Assembly (NCBI GenBank): GCA_017455665.1
Contig: JAFSZN010000047.1
Location: forward strand, 1-36,593
From: Lentisphaeria bacterium
GTDB lineage: Bacteria; Verrucomicrobiota; Lentisphaeria; Victivallales; UBA1829
DNA: 36,593 nt
Direction: 5' to 3'
Below are positions 1 to 9,662 of the stretch, one piece after another. The notes under the pieces were generated by a model. It did no database searches. It saw nothing but the letters and a program-made list of their open reading frames with translations, and was not told where the DNA came from. How positions within the stretch are numbered: position 1 is the first letter of the stretch; the number at the start of each line of letters is the position of its first letter. A program made the translations under genes and the position numbers.

Positions 1-2
1 AT

Positions 3-3000
3 ACCACGTTCGTTCCCGCCGGGTCCGCCGTGGCGAAACTCGCATCCGAGGACTTCAAGGTCGGAAAGACGTACACCGGCGTGACCGTGACCGACGGCGA
101 GACGACGAAGACATACGCTTCGCTCAAGGCGGAGACCCTCAGCAGATTCTCCGCCGATTCCGTCACGAACAACGACAGCATCGTCATCATGGACGCCGAT
201 TTCACCGCCGGCACGCTCGACAACCGCGCCGGAAAGACCATCGAGGCGGAAAACGCCGACATCAAGGTGACCTCCGCCTTCACGAACGCCGGCGACGTCT
301 CGGTGTCCGGTTCCGCGATCACGGTCGGCGAATCGGAGACGCCGGGCTCGCTCGTGAACAGCGGCTCCATCGCGCTCAACACCCTCGCCGCCGCGGGCGA
401 CGACCCCGCCATCCAGTCCTCCCTCACGGTCTACGGCGACGTCACGAACACCGGCACGATCTCCTATGTCTTCATCTATACTAATGTTGACGACGATCCC
501 GAGACGACGGATGTGAACGAGTCTCAGGTTGCATCAAGTGCCGCGCAGAAGTTCCATGTGATCGGCGGCAGCGTCAACAACGCGGGCGGCACCATCACCA
601 TCGACGCCTCCGCTTTTAACCTTGAGGATGCCAGCAAGCAGGTCACGGATTTCGCCGTGAACGGCGGCATCGTGACCGCGACCGGGAAAGACGAAATCAA
701 GGCAGTCCGCGACAGCAGCAAGCATGTCTACCTCTTCAATGTCGGCGCCGTCGATATGTCCACGCTGTATGTGGACAATATGGACGGCTGGAGCGGGGAC
801 ATCGGCGCGGAGATCACGAGTGGCAAGGACTGGATTCCCGGCGAGACCAAACCGGATCTTTACTTCCGGATCAACGCGTTCACCGATGCGGCGACCGCCG
901 CGGAAGGTCTCGCCGCCACGACGGACACCATCGTTTTCAAGGGCAATACCGGAAACAGCTACGGCGACCTCGACCTGTCCGCCGCGTCGGACATCACCCT
1001 TTCGGTCGAACCTGACGGCAGCACCTCTGTTTCCGTCGGCAATCTGACTGCCGGAAACAGTGTCACGCTCTCCGCTCTTGACCTCGCAGCGACCGGCGTC
1101 ACGAACACCGGCACGCTCACGATCGACGGCACGGCATCCCTCACGGCTTCCGGCAATGTCACGAACACCGGCACGATCTCCTACAAGTTCGTGAACGGCG
1201 TGCCGTCCGCTCAGGTGTTCAAGGTCGACGGCAGCGGCAGCGTCAACAACGCGGGCGGCACCATCACCATCGACGTCTCCGACGCCGTTTTCCCCGAAGC
1301 CGGGGACAGACTGATCCAGGTCACGGATTTCGCCGTGAACGGCGGCGTGATCAGCATCACCGGAACCGCTCATGGGCTTGTCCCGGGAGAGACCGTCACG
1401 GCGATCCGCGACGCCGACAACAACGTCTGGCTCATCGCAACCCCCGCCGACACGACCGTGCTGTATGTGGACAACGACTCGGTTGACGCCTGGAGCGGAC
1501 AGCCCGGCACGCTGATCGCGGACCCGACCAATCCCGACGATCCCTACGCCGGCTGGAATCCCGACGAAGAGAAACTGTACTACGGCGTCAACGCGTTTTC
1601 GGACAACGGCGCGGTGAACGGGATCACGGCGGACACGACTACGATCAAGATCAAGGGCGGCAACGAAACGTCCTACGGCGATTTCCTCTTCACCACGATC
1701 ACGAACGGCATCACGGTCACGACGGATGCGGGCGTCGCCAAGATCGACGCCCTGACCGCGGGCGAAGGCAAGACCGTCACGCTCGACAGCGCGAAGCTGA
1801 ACGCGACCGGCGCGGTCACGAATAGCGGCACGCTGACCCAGACTGGCGCGACAACGGGCGAGCTGACCACCGGAGATTTCGTGAACTCCGGCACGTTCAC
1901 CCAGACCGCCGGCACGGTCAACGCAGGCACGCTCACGAATGCCGCAAACGCGGAAATGACGTTCGCGGACACGGTCAGCGCCACCACGGCGCTCGTCAAC
2001 TCCGGCACGGTCGACCAGACCTCCGGCACGATCGAAGCAGCCACGCTCACGAACGCCGCGGGCGCGGAAATGACGATCGCCGGCACGGTCGAAGCAACCA
2101 CGCTCACGAACACCGGCACGCTCACGCAGACCGACGGCACGGTCAATGCAGTCACGTTCGGGAACAGCGGTATGTTCACTCAGTCTTCCGGCACGGTCAA
2201 TGTCACGGGCACGGACACCTTCACGAACAACGCGACTATGACGCTCGGCGGCGAGTTCCATGTGACCAGCGATTTCACGAACGTCGGCACGCTGAACCAG
2301 CTCGGCGGCTCGATGACCATGGGCGCCTTCACGAACAGCGCCAATGCCTTTGCAGCGTTCGCCGGCTCCGCGACGATGGGCGACATCACGAACGAAACCG
2401 GCGGCAAGCTCTACCAGACCGACGGCGAAATCCGCGCGGCATCCCTCGCGAACTCCGGCGAAGTGGAACTCCACTACGGCACGATGAAGCTCACCGACGG
2501 CATCACGAACAATGCCGGTGCCACCATCAAGCTCAGGGATACGCTGATCAAGGATGACGAAGGCAACAACGTCAAGGTCGCCGGCGCACTCTCCGGCACA
2601 TCGCTCACGAACGCCGGCACGTTCACTCAGACCGCGGGCGTCGTGGAGCTTACCGGCGACATCACGAACTCCAGCATGTTCACCCAGACCTCCGGCGCGC
2701 TCTCCGCCGCATCGCTCGCGAACTCCGCTGGCGCGTCCGCTTCGCTCGGCGGCGTGGTCGAGCTTACCGGCGCGATCACGAACTCCGGCACGTTCGCCCA
2801 GACCTCCGGCACGCTCTCCGCCGCATCGCTCACGAACTCTGCGGGCGCGTCCGCTTCGCTCGGCGGCGAGGTCGAGCTTACCAACATCGAGAACTTCGGC
2901 GCGTTCGTCCAGACCGGGGGCCACCTGTCGGCGGGAACGATCACGCAAGCCAATGACCAAAAGAACGATGCCGCCATGGTGTTCAACGGCACTCTCAACG

Positions 3001-6000
3001 CCACTTCGCTCGGGAACAGCGTCGAGTACGGCGCGGCGATCGAACTCAACCTCAAGGGCTGCGAGAACACGCTCGAATCCATCAGAAACAGCAAGGGCGG
3101 GACCATCAAGCTCACCGGCGGCACGCTCACCGTTACGGGCGTGGGGCGTTCCACGACAGACGGCGGCATCAGCAATTCCGGCGACTACTTCAACGTGGGC
3201 ATTTCCGCCACGGAAGCGAGCGACGCCGTCCTCAATGTCAAGAATCTCGACATGATCAGCGGAAACGGCGACGGACGCGGCGGCCTCTTTGTTTATAAGA
3301 ATGCCGTCCTCAATGTCGGAACCGAAACCGAAAACGGTGTTCTGAGATGCAATTACGGATATGATCAGCGCAGGATCGATGTCAATGGCGGCACGGTCAA
3401 TGTCTTCGGCAACGTTGAGAACGCCGGCAAGGCCGGTTCCCTTGGCGGCGCTTTCTCGATCATCGGGATTTCCATGGTCTATGTCAAGGGCACGTTCTCC
3501 GGCAACGGCAATCTGATTTTCAAAGGCGTCACTCTTGACAGCCGCACGAGGATCGTGGCGGACAATGGCGCGACCAAGAACCTCATCGTGAAGAAAGATG
3601 GCGGGAAATCGAGTCTCATCGACGGCGCCGTGATCTCGGTCACAAGCATGACGGTCGACGACGGCGCCATGACGATCTCCGACACTGCCGGGACAGGCAG
3701 TTTCACCGTCACAAACGACATCACGAATAAAAAACGCCTCAAGGTCAAAGACGGCGCCACGCTTGACGTCGGCGGCAACATCACGAACTCTGAGGCCGGC
3801 AAGGCGATCGACATCTTCGCCGGGGCGACCATCAATCTCACGGGCGGAAGCGACAAGAAAATCTCCGGCGGCATCCTCGACGTCGGCACGGTGAACGAGA
3901 GCACCGGGGCAAACATTCTGACGGAAGATTTCTACATCCTGGTCACCGGCGCGATCGACGACGGCGTGACGCTGAACGTCGACAAACTCGACGGAAAAAC
4001 GTCGTGGGCGAAAACGATCACCGTGGGCGAAGTCTCGTCGACGACGATCACGGTCGGCGATCTCCGGAGTAACGGCGATTCCGGCGCGATCGGCGGGACC
4101 GACTACAAGGTCACCACACTCGACGGCAAGGGCCTGTACCTGACCAAAAACGATCCCTCGGTCCTGTATGTCAGCGCGGACTACACGGGCGAGGCAGGGA
4201 CCATTACCGCCGACGGGCATCTGGTCGGCTACAACGCGTTCAGCAGCTTCACCGAGGCGCTGGCAAAGGCCGAGGCATTTGGAAGCACTTCGATTCAGAT
4301 CGTTTCCGAGAATTACAGCGAGACGGTTTCCCCTTCCGCCGACAAGGATTATTTCTTTAAGGAGAATTTGACGATCGGCGGCGAGAACGTCTCGCTTTCC
4401 GGGGTTGGCGAACTCATCCTTCGTGCCCAAGACAGGAAAATCACCATCAACAACGACATTGAGAGCGCAGGATGGCTTACGGTCAGCTGGCCCAAAACCG
4501 TCACAGAGACCAAGTATGCTGCCACGACTGAGATCAATTCCACTCTTGCGTCCGGTACGAACATTCAGATTGGCTCCATCGCCACCGTCTCGACGACCGG
4601 GAAGCTTTCGGCGGGCAACAGCATCCTTGTCATGGGGCCCAACGCAAACACGTCCCCCTCATTTGTCGGACCGACGCCAGATGTAACAATCACTGGCACG
4701 GGGTCGTATGAAGATGGCACGCACGATGAACAAATCTACGCCCAATATATGATTTTGGTCGACGGCGGTGTGTCCATCACCGATTCCAAGGTGTATTTGG
4801 AGCAAGCACTTTCCTTCACGGATGAGAACTATGGAAGGAGCGGCGGTTTTGTTACCGATGCTCACATGGTATCCAACAATACGAAATGGGATGTTCAGGA
4901 CATCGTGGTCCGTTATTATGCCGGTACGGATGGGGAGGATATCACGGATGACGTCAGGAACTTCGTCTCGTTGACGGAATCCGGCGGCATCTTCACATTC
5001 CAGTCTGGCAGCGTTCTGAATGTCCGTGGAAATCTGACGAACGTTCCGTACAAGAGGATTGGCGAAGGCGGCGAACTCGCCGGTGTGATTGACGGCGCAC
5101 CCGCCCTGACGATCAATCTGGACGACTCCACCATGTCCGTCGCCGGGTATATCCGGAACGCCGGCACGATCAATCTGAAGTCCGGGTCCACCGTCTCCGC
5201 GGCGAACATCACGAACACCGGCACGATCACGGTCGAGGCTGGGTCCACCGTCAATGTCGCGAACCCCGGAAGCATTTCCGGCGGCTCGATCGACATCATC
5301 ACGGTCGACAGCAACGGCGATTCGATCCTGACGGACGACTTCTACATCCTGGTCAACGGCACGATCGACTACGCCAACGTGACGATCACGGTCGACGGCG
5401 GCGCGAGTGCGGGCGGACTCGATTTCAACCCCGCAACGGATGATCCGCTGGATATCACGACCAAATACAAGCTCACCACGCTCGGCGGCAGGGGCTTGTT
5501 CCTGACGAACAAGGATCCCTCGGTCCTGTATGTCGGCGCGAACTATACGGATGCCGGCACGATCGTCGACGGGCATCTGGTCGGCTACAACGCGTTCAGC
5601 TCTCTGGATGCGATCACGGACCCGAAAGCCCCGTACTCCTCGTACCACTCCGGAGCCGAGGGCGCAACGGGGAAATATTCCAAAACGAAAGAGATTAACC
5701 TTGCGGCCGGAGCGACCGGCACGGCCGGCGGAAATCCCAAGGTCTATCGTTGGTTCTATTCGGATCCGGTCGATTCCTCCGATCCATATGACGTGGCGAT
5801 TACCGGCGCGGGCGGTTCGGAAGGAACGGAAACGACCATTCGCTACGACCGGTTGTATCTGATGACCGCATTGACCGCGACCACGGATGCCGAGTATAGT
5901 GCCAAAGTGGCAACAGAAGCTGCCAACAGGCGGAAATTCATCATCGACAAGGATCTTACACTCAAGATGAATGTCGGTCATGGGCTTTTGAAAGTCGGCG

Positions 6001-8312
6001 ATGTGCTCGACAAGGGCGATGCCGCGAACCGCACCGGCGGCGTTGCCGATCTGCAGGTGGACGGCATACTGGAGGCGGCCGTGTACGCCGCACCGTATTC
6101 GACCGTGACCGTGACCGGAAGCGGCAAGCTGATCAACACCCGGAACGGGAGCGATCCCAAGCAGGGGTCCTATTTGCGGAACTATTCGCAAATGACCGTC
6201 AACGGCGCGGATACGCCTGCGGAAAATACGAACAAACAGATCGAGATGAAGAATCTGACGTTCATCGACGGCGGCACGCTGAACCTGAACAGCACCCGTG
6301 CGCGCATCAGCCACTTCCGGTTGTCCGGCGCGGAACTTAATAACAACGGCGACCCCGTCAATCTGCTTGATCCGACGAATGCCGTGATTACGCTGAACAA
6401 CACCTGGTTCGACACGGATGCCCTCCCGACGTCGGAAACGAATCCGCTGAGGTATTTCTTCCTTTACAACTATGACTCCGATCCGGACTACCCGGAAGAT
6501 ATTTTCCTGAACGTCGAAAACGCGTCCACGCTGAAGGTCGACGGCATCTTCAACCCGAGCGCAAAGATGACGGTTTCTCTCTCCGCCTCCGAACTCATTG
6601 CCAATTCCATCGAGAACGCCGGCACGATCACGATGGACAAGGATTCGCTGATCACGGCGAACAGCATTACGAACAGCGGTGCGGGCAAGGTCGAGATCGA
6701 CGCGGCCGGGTTCTCCGGCATGAAGAAGGTCATCGACCTGAACGGCAGCGGAGAAAACCCGGACGAAAGCATCACGGTCAAAGCCGAAACGAAACCGGCC
6801 GATGTGGCGCTGTTCTTCGACGGGCAGGACTACTGGCTGACGGACGCCGACCGGTCCACCGTCTATGTGAATACCGCCTGGACGGGTGAGTACGGCGAGG
6901 CGGTCGCGACCAGGAAATATTTCGGCTATAACGCGACCGATGCGATCTCCAGTGCGGTCGACATCGCTCCTTCCACGATCCTCGTGACGAAGGGGACGTT
7001 CGGCGGCAGCAAAGCTTTCGAGCTGAAGGGGATCGCGACCACAATTCAGGGAAGCGTTACGGAGACGGTGTTCCAGAAGGGCGTGTACGGCGGCGCTACC
7101 GCGACGGCGGCCGCGGCGGAAGCAACAGCCGTGAGCCGCAACATCGACCTCACGATCGAGGGCGGCTCCTTCGAAAAGGTCGTCGTCGGCGGCGACAAGG
7201 TCCAGATGGGGAGCGCCGGAGACAAGTATTACATCTCCGGCACGAGGCAGACGCTCTGCATTTCCGGCGGCCTCTTCGTGAACAGCGTGGCCGCCGGCGA
7301 CCGCTTTGAAAAGGGCGAACTGCACCGGACGGGCAAAGTCAGCCTGAACATCTCCGGCGGCACGTTCGGGCTTTCCGAACCCGACGCGGGCAACATTGCC
7401 GTTGCCGGAGGTATGATGGTCGCCACCACCAGGACCGACGCCGGCAGCGTGACCATCCAAGGCGACGTTGAAATGTCGATCACCGGCGGCACGTTCGCGG
7501 ATACCGCCTGGATCTACGGCGGCGGCGTTGCCACCAACAGAAATGCCAGTGCCGCTTCCACGATCGATGGCAGCACGACCATCAGGGTCAACGCGGACGG
7601 TGTCAAATACAGCGGGATCGTGCTCTCCCACGTCGCGGCCGGCTCCTACGGGCTGGGCACGATCACGGGCGACGCGAAGATCGAGTTCATCGGAGACGGC
7701 CAGAAGGACGGCAACGCGGTCAAGTTCACCGAAAACGGGGAACTCTGGGGCAGCTGCGGCGGCGACAGTGTCAGCCCGCTCACGGGCGAGCTCCTGGCTG
7801 CCCATGTGAATGGCGACAGGACCCTGACCTTCACCGGATTCGACGGCAAGCTCGACTGCTCCAACATTCGCGCGTTCAGCAAGGTCGAGATCAAGGACCG
7901 CACGAAGACCGTGAATGAGGAATCGACCACATTCCATTCCTCCGTCACGCTGGACAATGCGAACTTCAACCTGTCCGGCATCAAGACCTGGGAATTCGAT
8001 TGCGGCAGCACGCTCTCCGGCGGCTTCACCAACGATTTCACCGGCGACACGCTGATCCTGGTCGGTTTTACCGGCATCACGGCTCCGCAGACCATTATGA
8101 CGGACACGCTCAACACGGACGACAGGGATGTCTTCGGCGGATTCGAGGCACTGTCGACTATCTGGATGAACAGCACGAGAGTCGATCTTTCCCCGGACGA
8201 CTTCGATTCCGTGAACAACGTGTGGACGTTCTCCGCGGGCGATTACGGAACGTTCAACCTCTCGCTTAGTTCTTCCGAAACCTCCACCAGCATGGTCCTC
8301 GCAAAAGCCTGA
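3..8312 (+). CDS. Giant repeat-rich surface/secreted protein (5' end outside window)
   Basis: The reading frame is open to the left edge, so the true start and any signal peptide lie outside; a GTG at 30 is only an internal candidate. About 2,770 residues are visible. The chain is rich in Gly, Thr, Ser, Asn, Asp and Ala and almost free of Cys. It contains many short units of the type 'tNtGTltqtsGtv.aatLtN', as in right-handed beta-helix adhesins and autotransporter passengers. Five larger modules begin with an (L/V)YV...(W)(S/T)G...NAF signature near nucleotides 763, 1460, 4161, 5524 and 6859. The last third has 'i.GGtF' repeats. The visible C-terminus (ending in VLAKA) shows no beta-barrel, LPxTG, PEP-CTERM or type IX sorting signal. 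A peptide-modification cassette follows within 36 bp, suggesting co-transcription. Surface location is inference from composition; no enzymatic role is visible. Confidence 0.85.
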   Translation, partial: TTFVPAGSAVAKLASEDFKVGKTYTGVTVTDGETTKTYASLKAETLSRFSADSVTNNDSIVIMDADFTAGTLDNRAGKTIEAENADIKVTSAFTNAGDVSVSGSAITVGESETPGSLVNSGSIALNTLAAAGDDPAIQSSLTVYGDVTNTGTISYVFIYTNVDDDPETTDVNESQVASSAAQKFHVIGGSVNNAGGTITIDASAFNLEDASKQVTDFAVNGGIVTATGKDEIKAVRDSSKHVYLFNVGAVDMSTLYVDNMDGWSGDIGAEITSGKDWIPGETKPDLYFRINAFTDAATAAEGLAATTDTIVFKGNTGNSYGDLDLSAASDITLSVEPDGSTSVSVGNLTAGNSVTLSALDLAATGVTNTGTLTIDGTASLTASGNVTNTGTISYKFVNGVPSAQVFKVDGSGSVNNAGGTITIDVSDAVFPEAGDRLIQVTDFAVNGGVISITGTAHGLVPGETVTAIRDADNNVWLIATPADTTVLYVDNDSVDAWSGQPGTLIADPTNPDDPYAGWNPDEEKLYYGVNAFSDNGAVNGITADTTTIKIKGGNETSYGDFLFTTITNGITVTTDAGVAKIDALTAGEGKTVTLDSAKLNATGAVTNSGTLTQTGATTGELTTGDFVNSGTFTQTAGTVNAGTLTNAANAEMTFADTVSATTALVNSGTVDQTSGTIEAATLTNAAGAEMTIAGTVEATTLTNTGTLTQTDGTVNAVTFGNSGMFTQSSGTVNVTGTDTFTNNATMTLGGEFHVTSDFTNVGTLNQLGGSMTMGAFTNSANAFAAFAGSATMGDITNETGGKLYQTDGEIRAASLANSGEVELHYGTMKLTDGITNNAGATIKLRDTLIKDDEGNNVKVAGALSGTSLTNAGTFTQTAGVVELTGDITNSSMFTQTSGALSAASLANSAGASASLGGVVELTGAITNSGTFAQTSGTLSAASLTNSAGASASLGGEVELTNIENFGAFVQTGGHLSAGTITQANDQKNDAAMVFNGTLNATSLGNSVEYGAAIELNLKGCENTLESIRNSKGGTIKLTGGTLTVTGVGRSTTDGGISNSGDYFNVGISATEASDAVLNVKNLDMISGNGDGRGGLFVYKNAVLNVGTETENGVLRCNYGYDQRRIDVNGGTVNVFGNVENAGKAGSLGGAFSIIGISMVYVKGTFSGNGNLIFKGVTLDSRTRIVADNGATKNLIVKKDGGKSSLIDGAVISVTSMTVDDGAMTISDTAGTGSFTVTNDITNKKRLKVKDGATLDVGGNITNSEAGKAIDIFAGATINLTGGSDKKISGGILDVGTVNESTGANILTEDFYILVTGAIDDGVTLNVDKLDGKTSWAKTITVGEVSSTTITVGDLRSNGDSGAIGGTDYKVTTLDGKGLYLTKNDPSVLYVSADYTGEAGTITADGHLVGYNAFSSFTEALAKAEAFGSTSIQIVSENYSETVSPSADKDYFFKENLTIGGENVSLSGVGELILRAQDRKITINNDIESAGWLTVSWPKTVTETKYAATTEINSTLASGTNIQIGSIATVSTTGKLSAGNSILVMGPNANTSPSFVGPTPDVTITGTGSYEDGTHDEQIYAQYMILVDGGVSITDSKVYLEQALSFTDENYGRSGGFVTDAHMVSNNTKWDVQDIVVRYYAGTDGEDITDDVRNFVSLTESGGIFTFQSGSVLNVRGNLTNVPYKRIGEGGELAGVIDGAPALTINLDDSTMSVAGYIRNAGTINLKSGSTVSAANITNTGTITVEAGSTVNVANPGSISGGSIDIITVDSNGDSILTDDFYILVNGTIDYANVTITVDGGASAGGLDFNPATDDPLDITTKYKLTTLGGRGLFLTNKDPSVLYVGANYTDAGTIVDGHLVGYNAFSSLDAITDPKAPYSSYHSGAEGATGKYSKTKEINLAAGATGTAGGNPKVYRWFYSDPVDSSDPYDVAITGAGGSEGTETTIRYDRLYLMTALTATTDAEYSAKVATEAANRRKFIIDKDLTLKMNVGHGLLKVGDVLDKGDAANRTGGVADLQVDGILEAAVYAAPYSTVTVTGSGKLINTRNGSDPKQGSYLRNYSQMTVNGADTPAENTNKQIEMKNLTFIDGGTLNLNSTRARISHFRLSGAELNNNGDPVNLLDPTNAVITLNNTWFDTDALPTSETNPLRYFFLYNYDSDPDYPEDIFLNVENASTLKVDGIFNPSAKMTVSLSASELIANSIENAGTITMDKDSLITANSITNSGAGKVEIDAAGFSGMKKVIDLNGSGENPDESITVKAETKPADVALFFDGQDYWLTDADRSTVYVNTAWTGEYGEAVATRKYFGYNATDAISSAVDIAPSTILVTKGTFGGSKAFELKGIATTIQGSVTETVFQKGVYGGATATAAAAEATAVSRNIDLTIEGGSFEKVVVGGDKVQMGSAGDKYYISGTRQTLCISGGLFVNSVAAGDRFEKGELHRTGKVSLNISGGTFGLSEPDAGNIAVAGGMMVATTRTDAGSVTIQGDVEMSITGGTFADTAWIYGGGVATNRNASAASTIDGSTTIRVNADGVKYSGIVLSHVAAGSYGLGTITGDAKIEFIGDGQKDGNAVKFTENGELWGSCGGDSVSPLTGELLAAHVNGDRTLTFTGFDGKLDCSNIRAFSKVEIKDRTKTVNEESTTFHSSVTLDNANFNLSGIKTWEFDCGSTLSGGFTNDFTGDTLILVGFTGITAPQTIMTDTLNTDDRDVFGGFEALSTIWMNSTRVDLSPDDFDSVNNVWTFSAGDYGTFNLSLSSSETSTSMVLAKA
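2646..2900 (+). repeat. 114-bp tandem repeat inside the giant gene
   Basis: Two full copies (2646-2759 and 2760-2873) and the start of a third (from 2874) are in tandem with a period of 114 bp (38 codons). The two full copies differ at only about a dozen positions by eye. They encode a segment starting EL-T-G and ending SASLGG. The near identity at DNA level implies recent duplication or gene conversion within the coding sequence. Confidence 0.85.
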
Positions 8313-8348
8313 CCGGAACACAAATCACAACGGGATTTTTATCATATC

Positions 8349-8474
8349 ATGGACAAAATGAAAGAAAAAGAGCCCTACGAAGCTCCCGAGGTCATTGACA
8401 TCAAACCAGTCTCCGTCGCCTGCCAGGGGGATGGTTCCAATTATGGAGAACCGGATAATGAATTCCCCGATTGA
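8349..8474 (+). CDS. Putative RiPP precursor peptide, 41 aa
   Basis: Starts with ATG at 8349, 36 bp after the giant gene, and stops with TGA at 8472. The N-terminal half is charged (MDKMKEKEPYEAP) and carries Y10-x2-P13-x-V15. This resembles the YxxPxL motif by which lasso-peptide leaders bind their PqqD-like recognition protein. The C-terminal half, after KPVSVACQGDG, is short and acidic with one Cys (C25), two Ser (S22, S30), Tyr32, Asn and a terminal Asp. No enzyme fold fits in 41 residues. The next genes are a kinase, a PqqD-like protein and a peptidase, which is the expected neighbourhood of a modified peptide. The Shine-Dalgarno sequence is weak (cggga about 12 bp upstream), so translation may depend on the upstream message. 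The precursor role is inference from size, motif and context. Confidence 0.7.
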   Translation: MDKMKEKEPYEAPEVIDIKPVSVACQGDGSNYGEPDNEFPD

Positions 8475-8526
8475 CGGCGCATTCTTCCCGGTTCTTTTGA
8501 AATAGCATTTTCAAGCAGAAAAAACA

Positions 8527-9399
8527 ATGGCACGGCAGCTGGCGATCGGCCTGCATGGCGGCGGAAACATCGCGATGCGGGCGGACGGCCCGGAAGAGGC
8601 GATCGCCTTCGACGGGCTGGGCGGGCTGCTGTGCCTGAATCCTGACGAGGCGGAAGACGGATTCGCCGACGCGGAGCTTGTCGCGCCGGACCGGATGCCG
8701 GAGGGGCGCCACGCGTTGCAAACGACGCCCCTGACGGAATCGGCATACGCGCCGGACTGGAGCCGGGTGCTGATCGCGTGCCGGAAGAAAACGACGCGTC
8801 GTCCGCATTATTCCAACTGCTGCGTGTGGCAGAAACTGCTGATCTATGCCGGGCTGAACGCCATCCTGCGCGGAGAGAACGCGGTCCTCGCGCATTGCGC
8901 CGCGCTGGAAACGGACCGCGGCGCGGTCCTGCTCTTCGGCGAAAGCGGCATGGGCAAAAGCACGGCTTCGGCGCGCTGGCGCGCGAACGGCGGGAAATGC
9001 GTCTCGGACGACATGGCGCTGCTGGATTTCAGCGGCTCCGACGGCGTGGTCCGTGTCCGCCGGATGCCGACCTGGAGCGCCTGCCGCGAGGCGCAAAATG
9101 AATGGAACTACCCCGCCGGCGAAGAACTCCCGCTTGCCGGAGTCCTGGCGCTCGGCCGCAGCGAATCCGGCAGAGACGGGATCATCCCGCTGAGCCCGGC
9201 GCGGTTTTTCGCACAGTGCTACCGGTCGTTGTTCTACTGGAATCTGTTTTATGCGAAGGAACTGCCGGAGGAAAAACAGCGGATCCTCACGGAACGCATC
9301 CGGACGCAGGCGGAAACGATCACGAAACGGTTCGCTCCGCGGGCACTGCTGCCCGCGCTGGAGGGCGATTTGAAGAAAGTCATTGAGGACGCAATATGA
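8527..9399 (+). CDS. HPr-kinase-like P-loop protein of peptide-modification cassette
   Basis: 290 residues. The start ATG at 8527 is the first after an in-frame stop at 8503. The Walker A loop G138-ESGMGKST is preceded by a beta-strand with an H-C-A-A element. An S-D-D motif (D161, D162) follows, as in the HPr kinase/phosphorylase family and its HprK-related relatives in peptide loci (for example ScmC of the SynChlorMet cassette and the lasso-peptide kinases that phosphorylate a C-terminal Ser). The N-terminal 120 residues are variable and match no domain I recognise. The stop overlaps the next start (ATGA at 9396), so the two are translationally coupled. Likely role: nucleotide-dependent modification, possibly phosphorylation, of the small peptide encoded just upstream. 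No HPr or PTS gene is nearby, which argues against classical carbon-catabolite control. Confidence 0.75.
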   Translation: MARQLAIGLHGGGNIAMRADGPEEAIAFDGLGGLLCLNPDEAEDGFADAELVAPDRMPEGRHALQTTPLTESAYAPDWSRVLIACRKKTTRRPHYSNCCVWQKLLIYAGLNAILRGENAVLAHCAALETDRGAVLLFGESGMGKSTASARWRANGGKCVSDDMALLDFSGSDGVVRVRRMPTWSACREAQNEWNYPAGEELPLAGVLALGRSESGRDGIIPLSPARFFAQCYRSLFYWNLFYAKELPEEKQRILTERIRTQAETITKRFAPRALLPALEGDLKKVIEDAI

Positions 9400-9656
9400 A
9401 ACTGAATCCATTTGCCGTGATGGCGGAACAGTTCGACGGGACAGGGCTGGTGTTCAACCCGGAATCGAATGCCGCGGTCTCCCTGAACAAGACGGGCGTG
9501 TACCTCTGGAACCGCCTGAAAGCCGGCGCGAGCGAGGCGGAAATGGCCGCCGGGCTGATCGAACGGTACGACGGCGTGACGGAAGAGAAAGCCGCAGCGG
9601 ACGTGAAAGCGTTCCTGGAGGAACTGCGGAGCCGTTCCCTGCTGTCGGAGGAGTGA
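9396..9656 (+). CDS. PqqD-like RiPP recognition protein
   Basis: 86 residues, starting inside the ATGA overlap with the kinase gene. The pattern 'f.p.sNAAVSLNKTGVYLWNRL...' followed by two helices and a C-terminal EL.s..LL matches the PqqD family. This is a small winged-helix protein (RRE) that binds leader peptides and presents them to modifying enzymes, as in PQQ, lasso and thiopeptide systems. The length is normal for a stand-alone PqqD (about 85-95 residues). Its partner leader is probably the 41-residue peptide at 8349, whose YxxPxV element is of the kind such proteins bind. No radical-SAM PqqE-like enzyme is found in the visible neighbourhood. Confidence 0.85.
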   Translation: MKLNPFAVMAEQFDGTGLVFNPESNAAVSLNKTGVYLWNRLKAGASEAEMAAGLIERYDGVTEEKAAADVKAFLEELRSRSLLSEE

Positions 9657-9662
9657 TCCGCC

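Noticed and set aside
534..4430. Very long minus-strand open frame (about 1,298 codons) opposite the giant gene
   Set aside because: It mirrors the periodic GC-rich codons of the plus-strand repeats, is extremely Arg/Asp/Val-rich without domain logic, and the plus frame has clear beta-helix repeats.
3..8312. Classical type V autotransporter
   Set aside because: No C-terminal beta-barrel or terminal aromatic signature; the protein ends in soluble-looking repeat sequence.
4659..8321. Second long minus-strand frame (about 1,220 codons) opposite the giant gene
   Set aside because: Same cause: shadow of repeat-coded plus strand; low-complexity Arg/Asp/Val/Gly composition and no recognisable motif.
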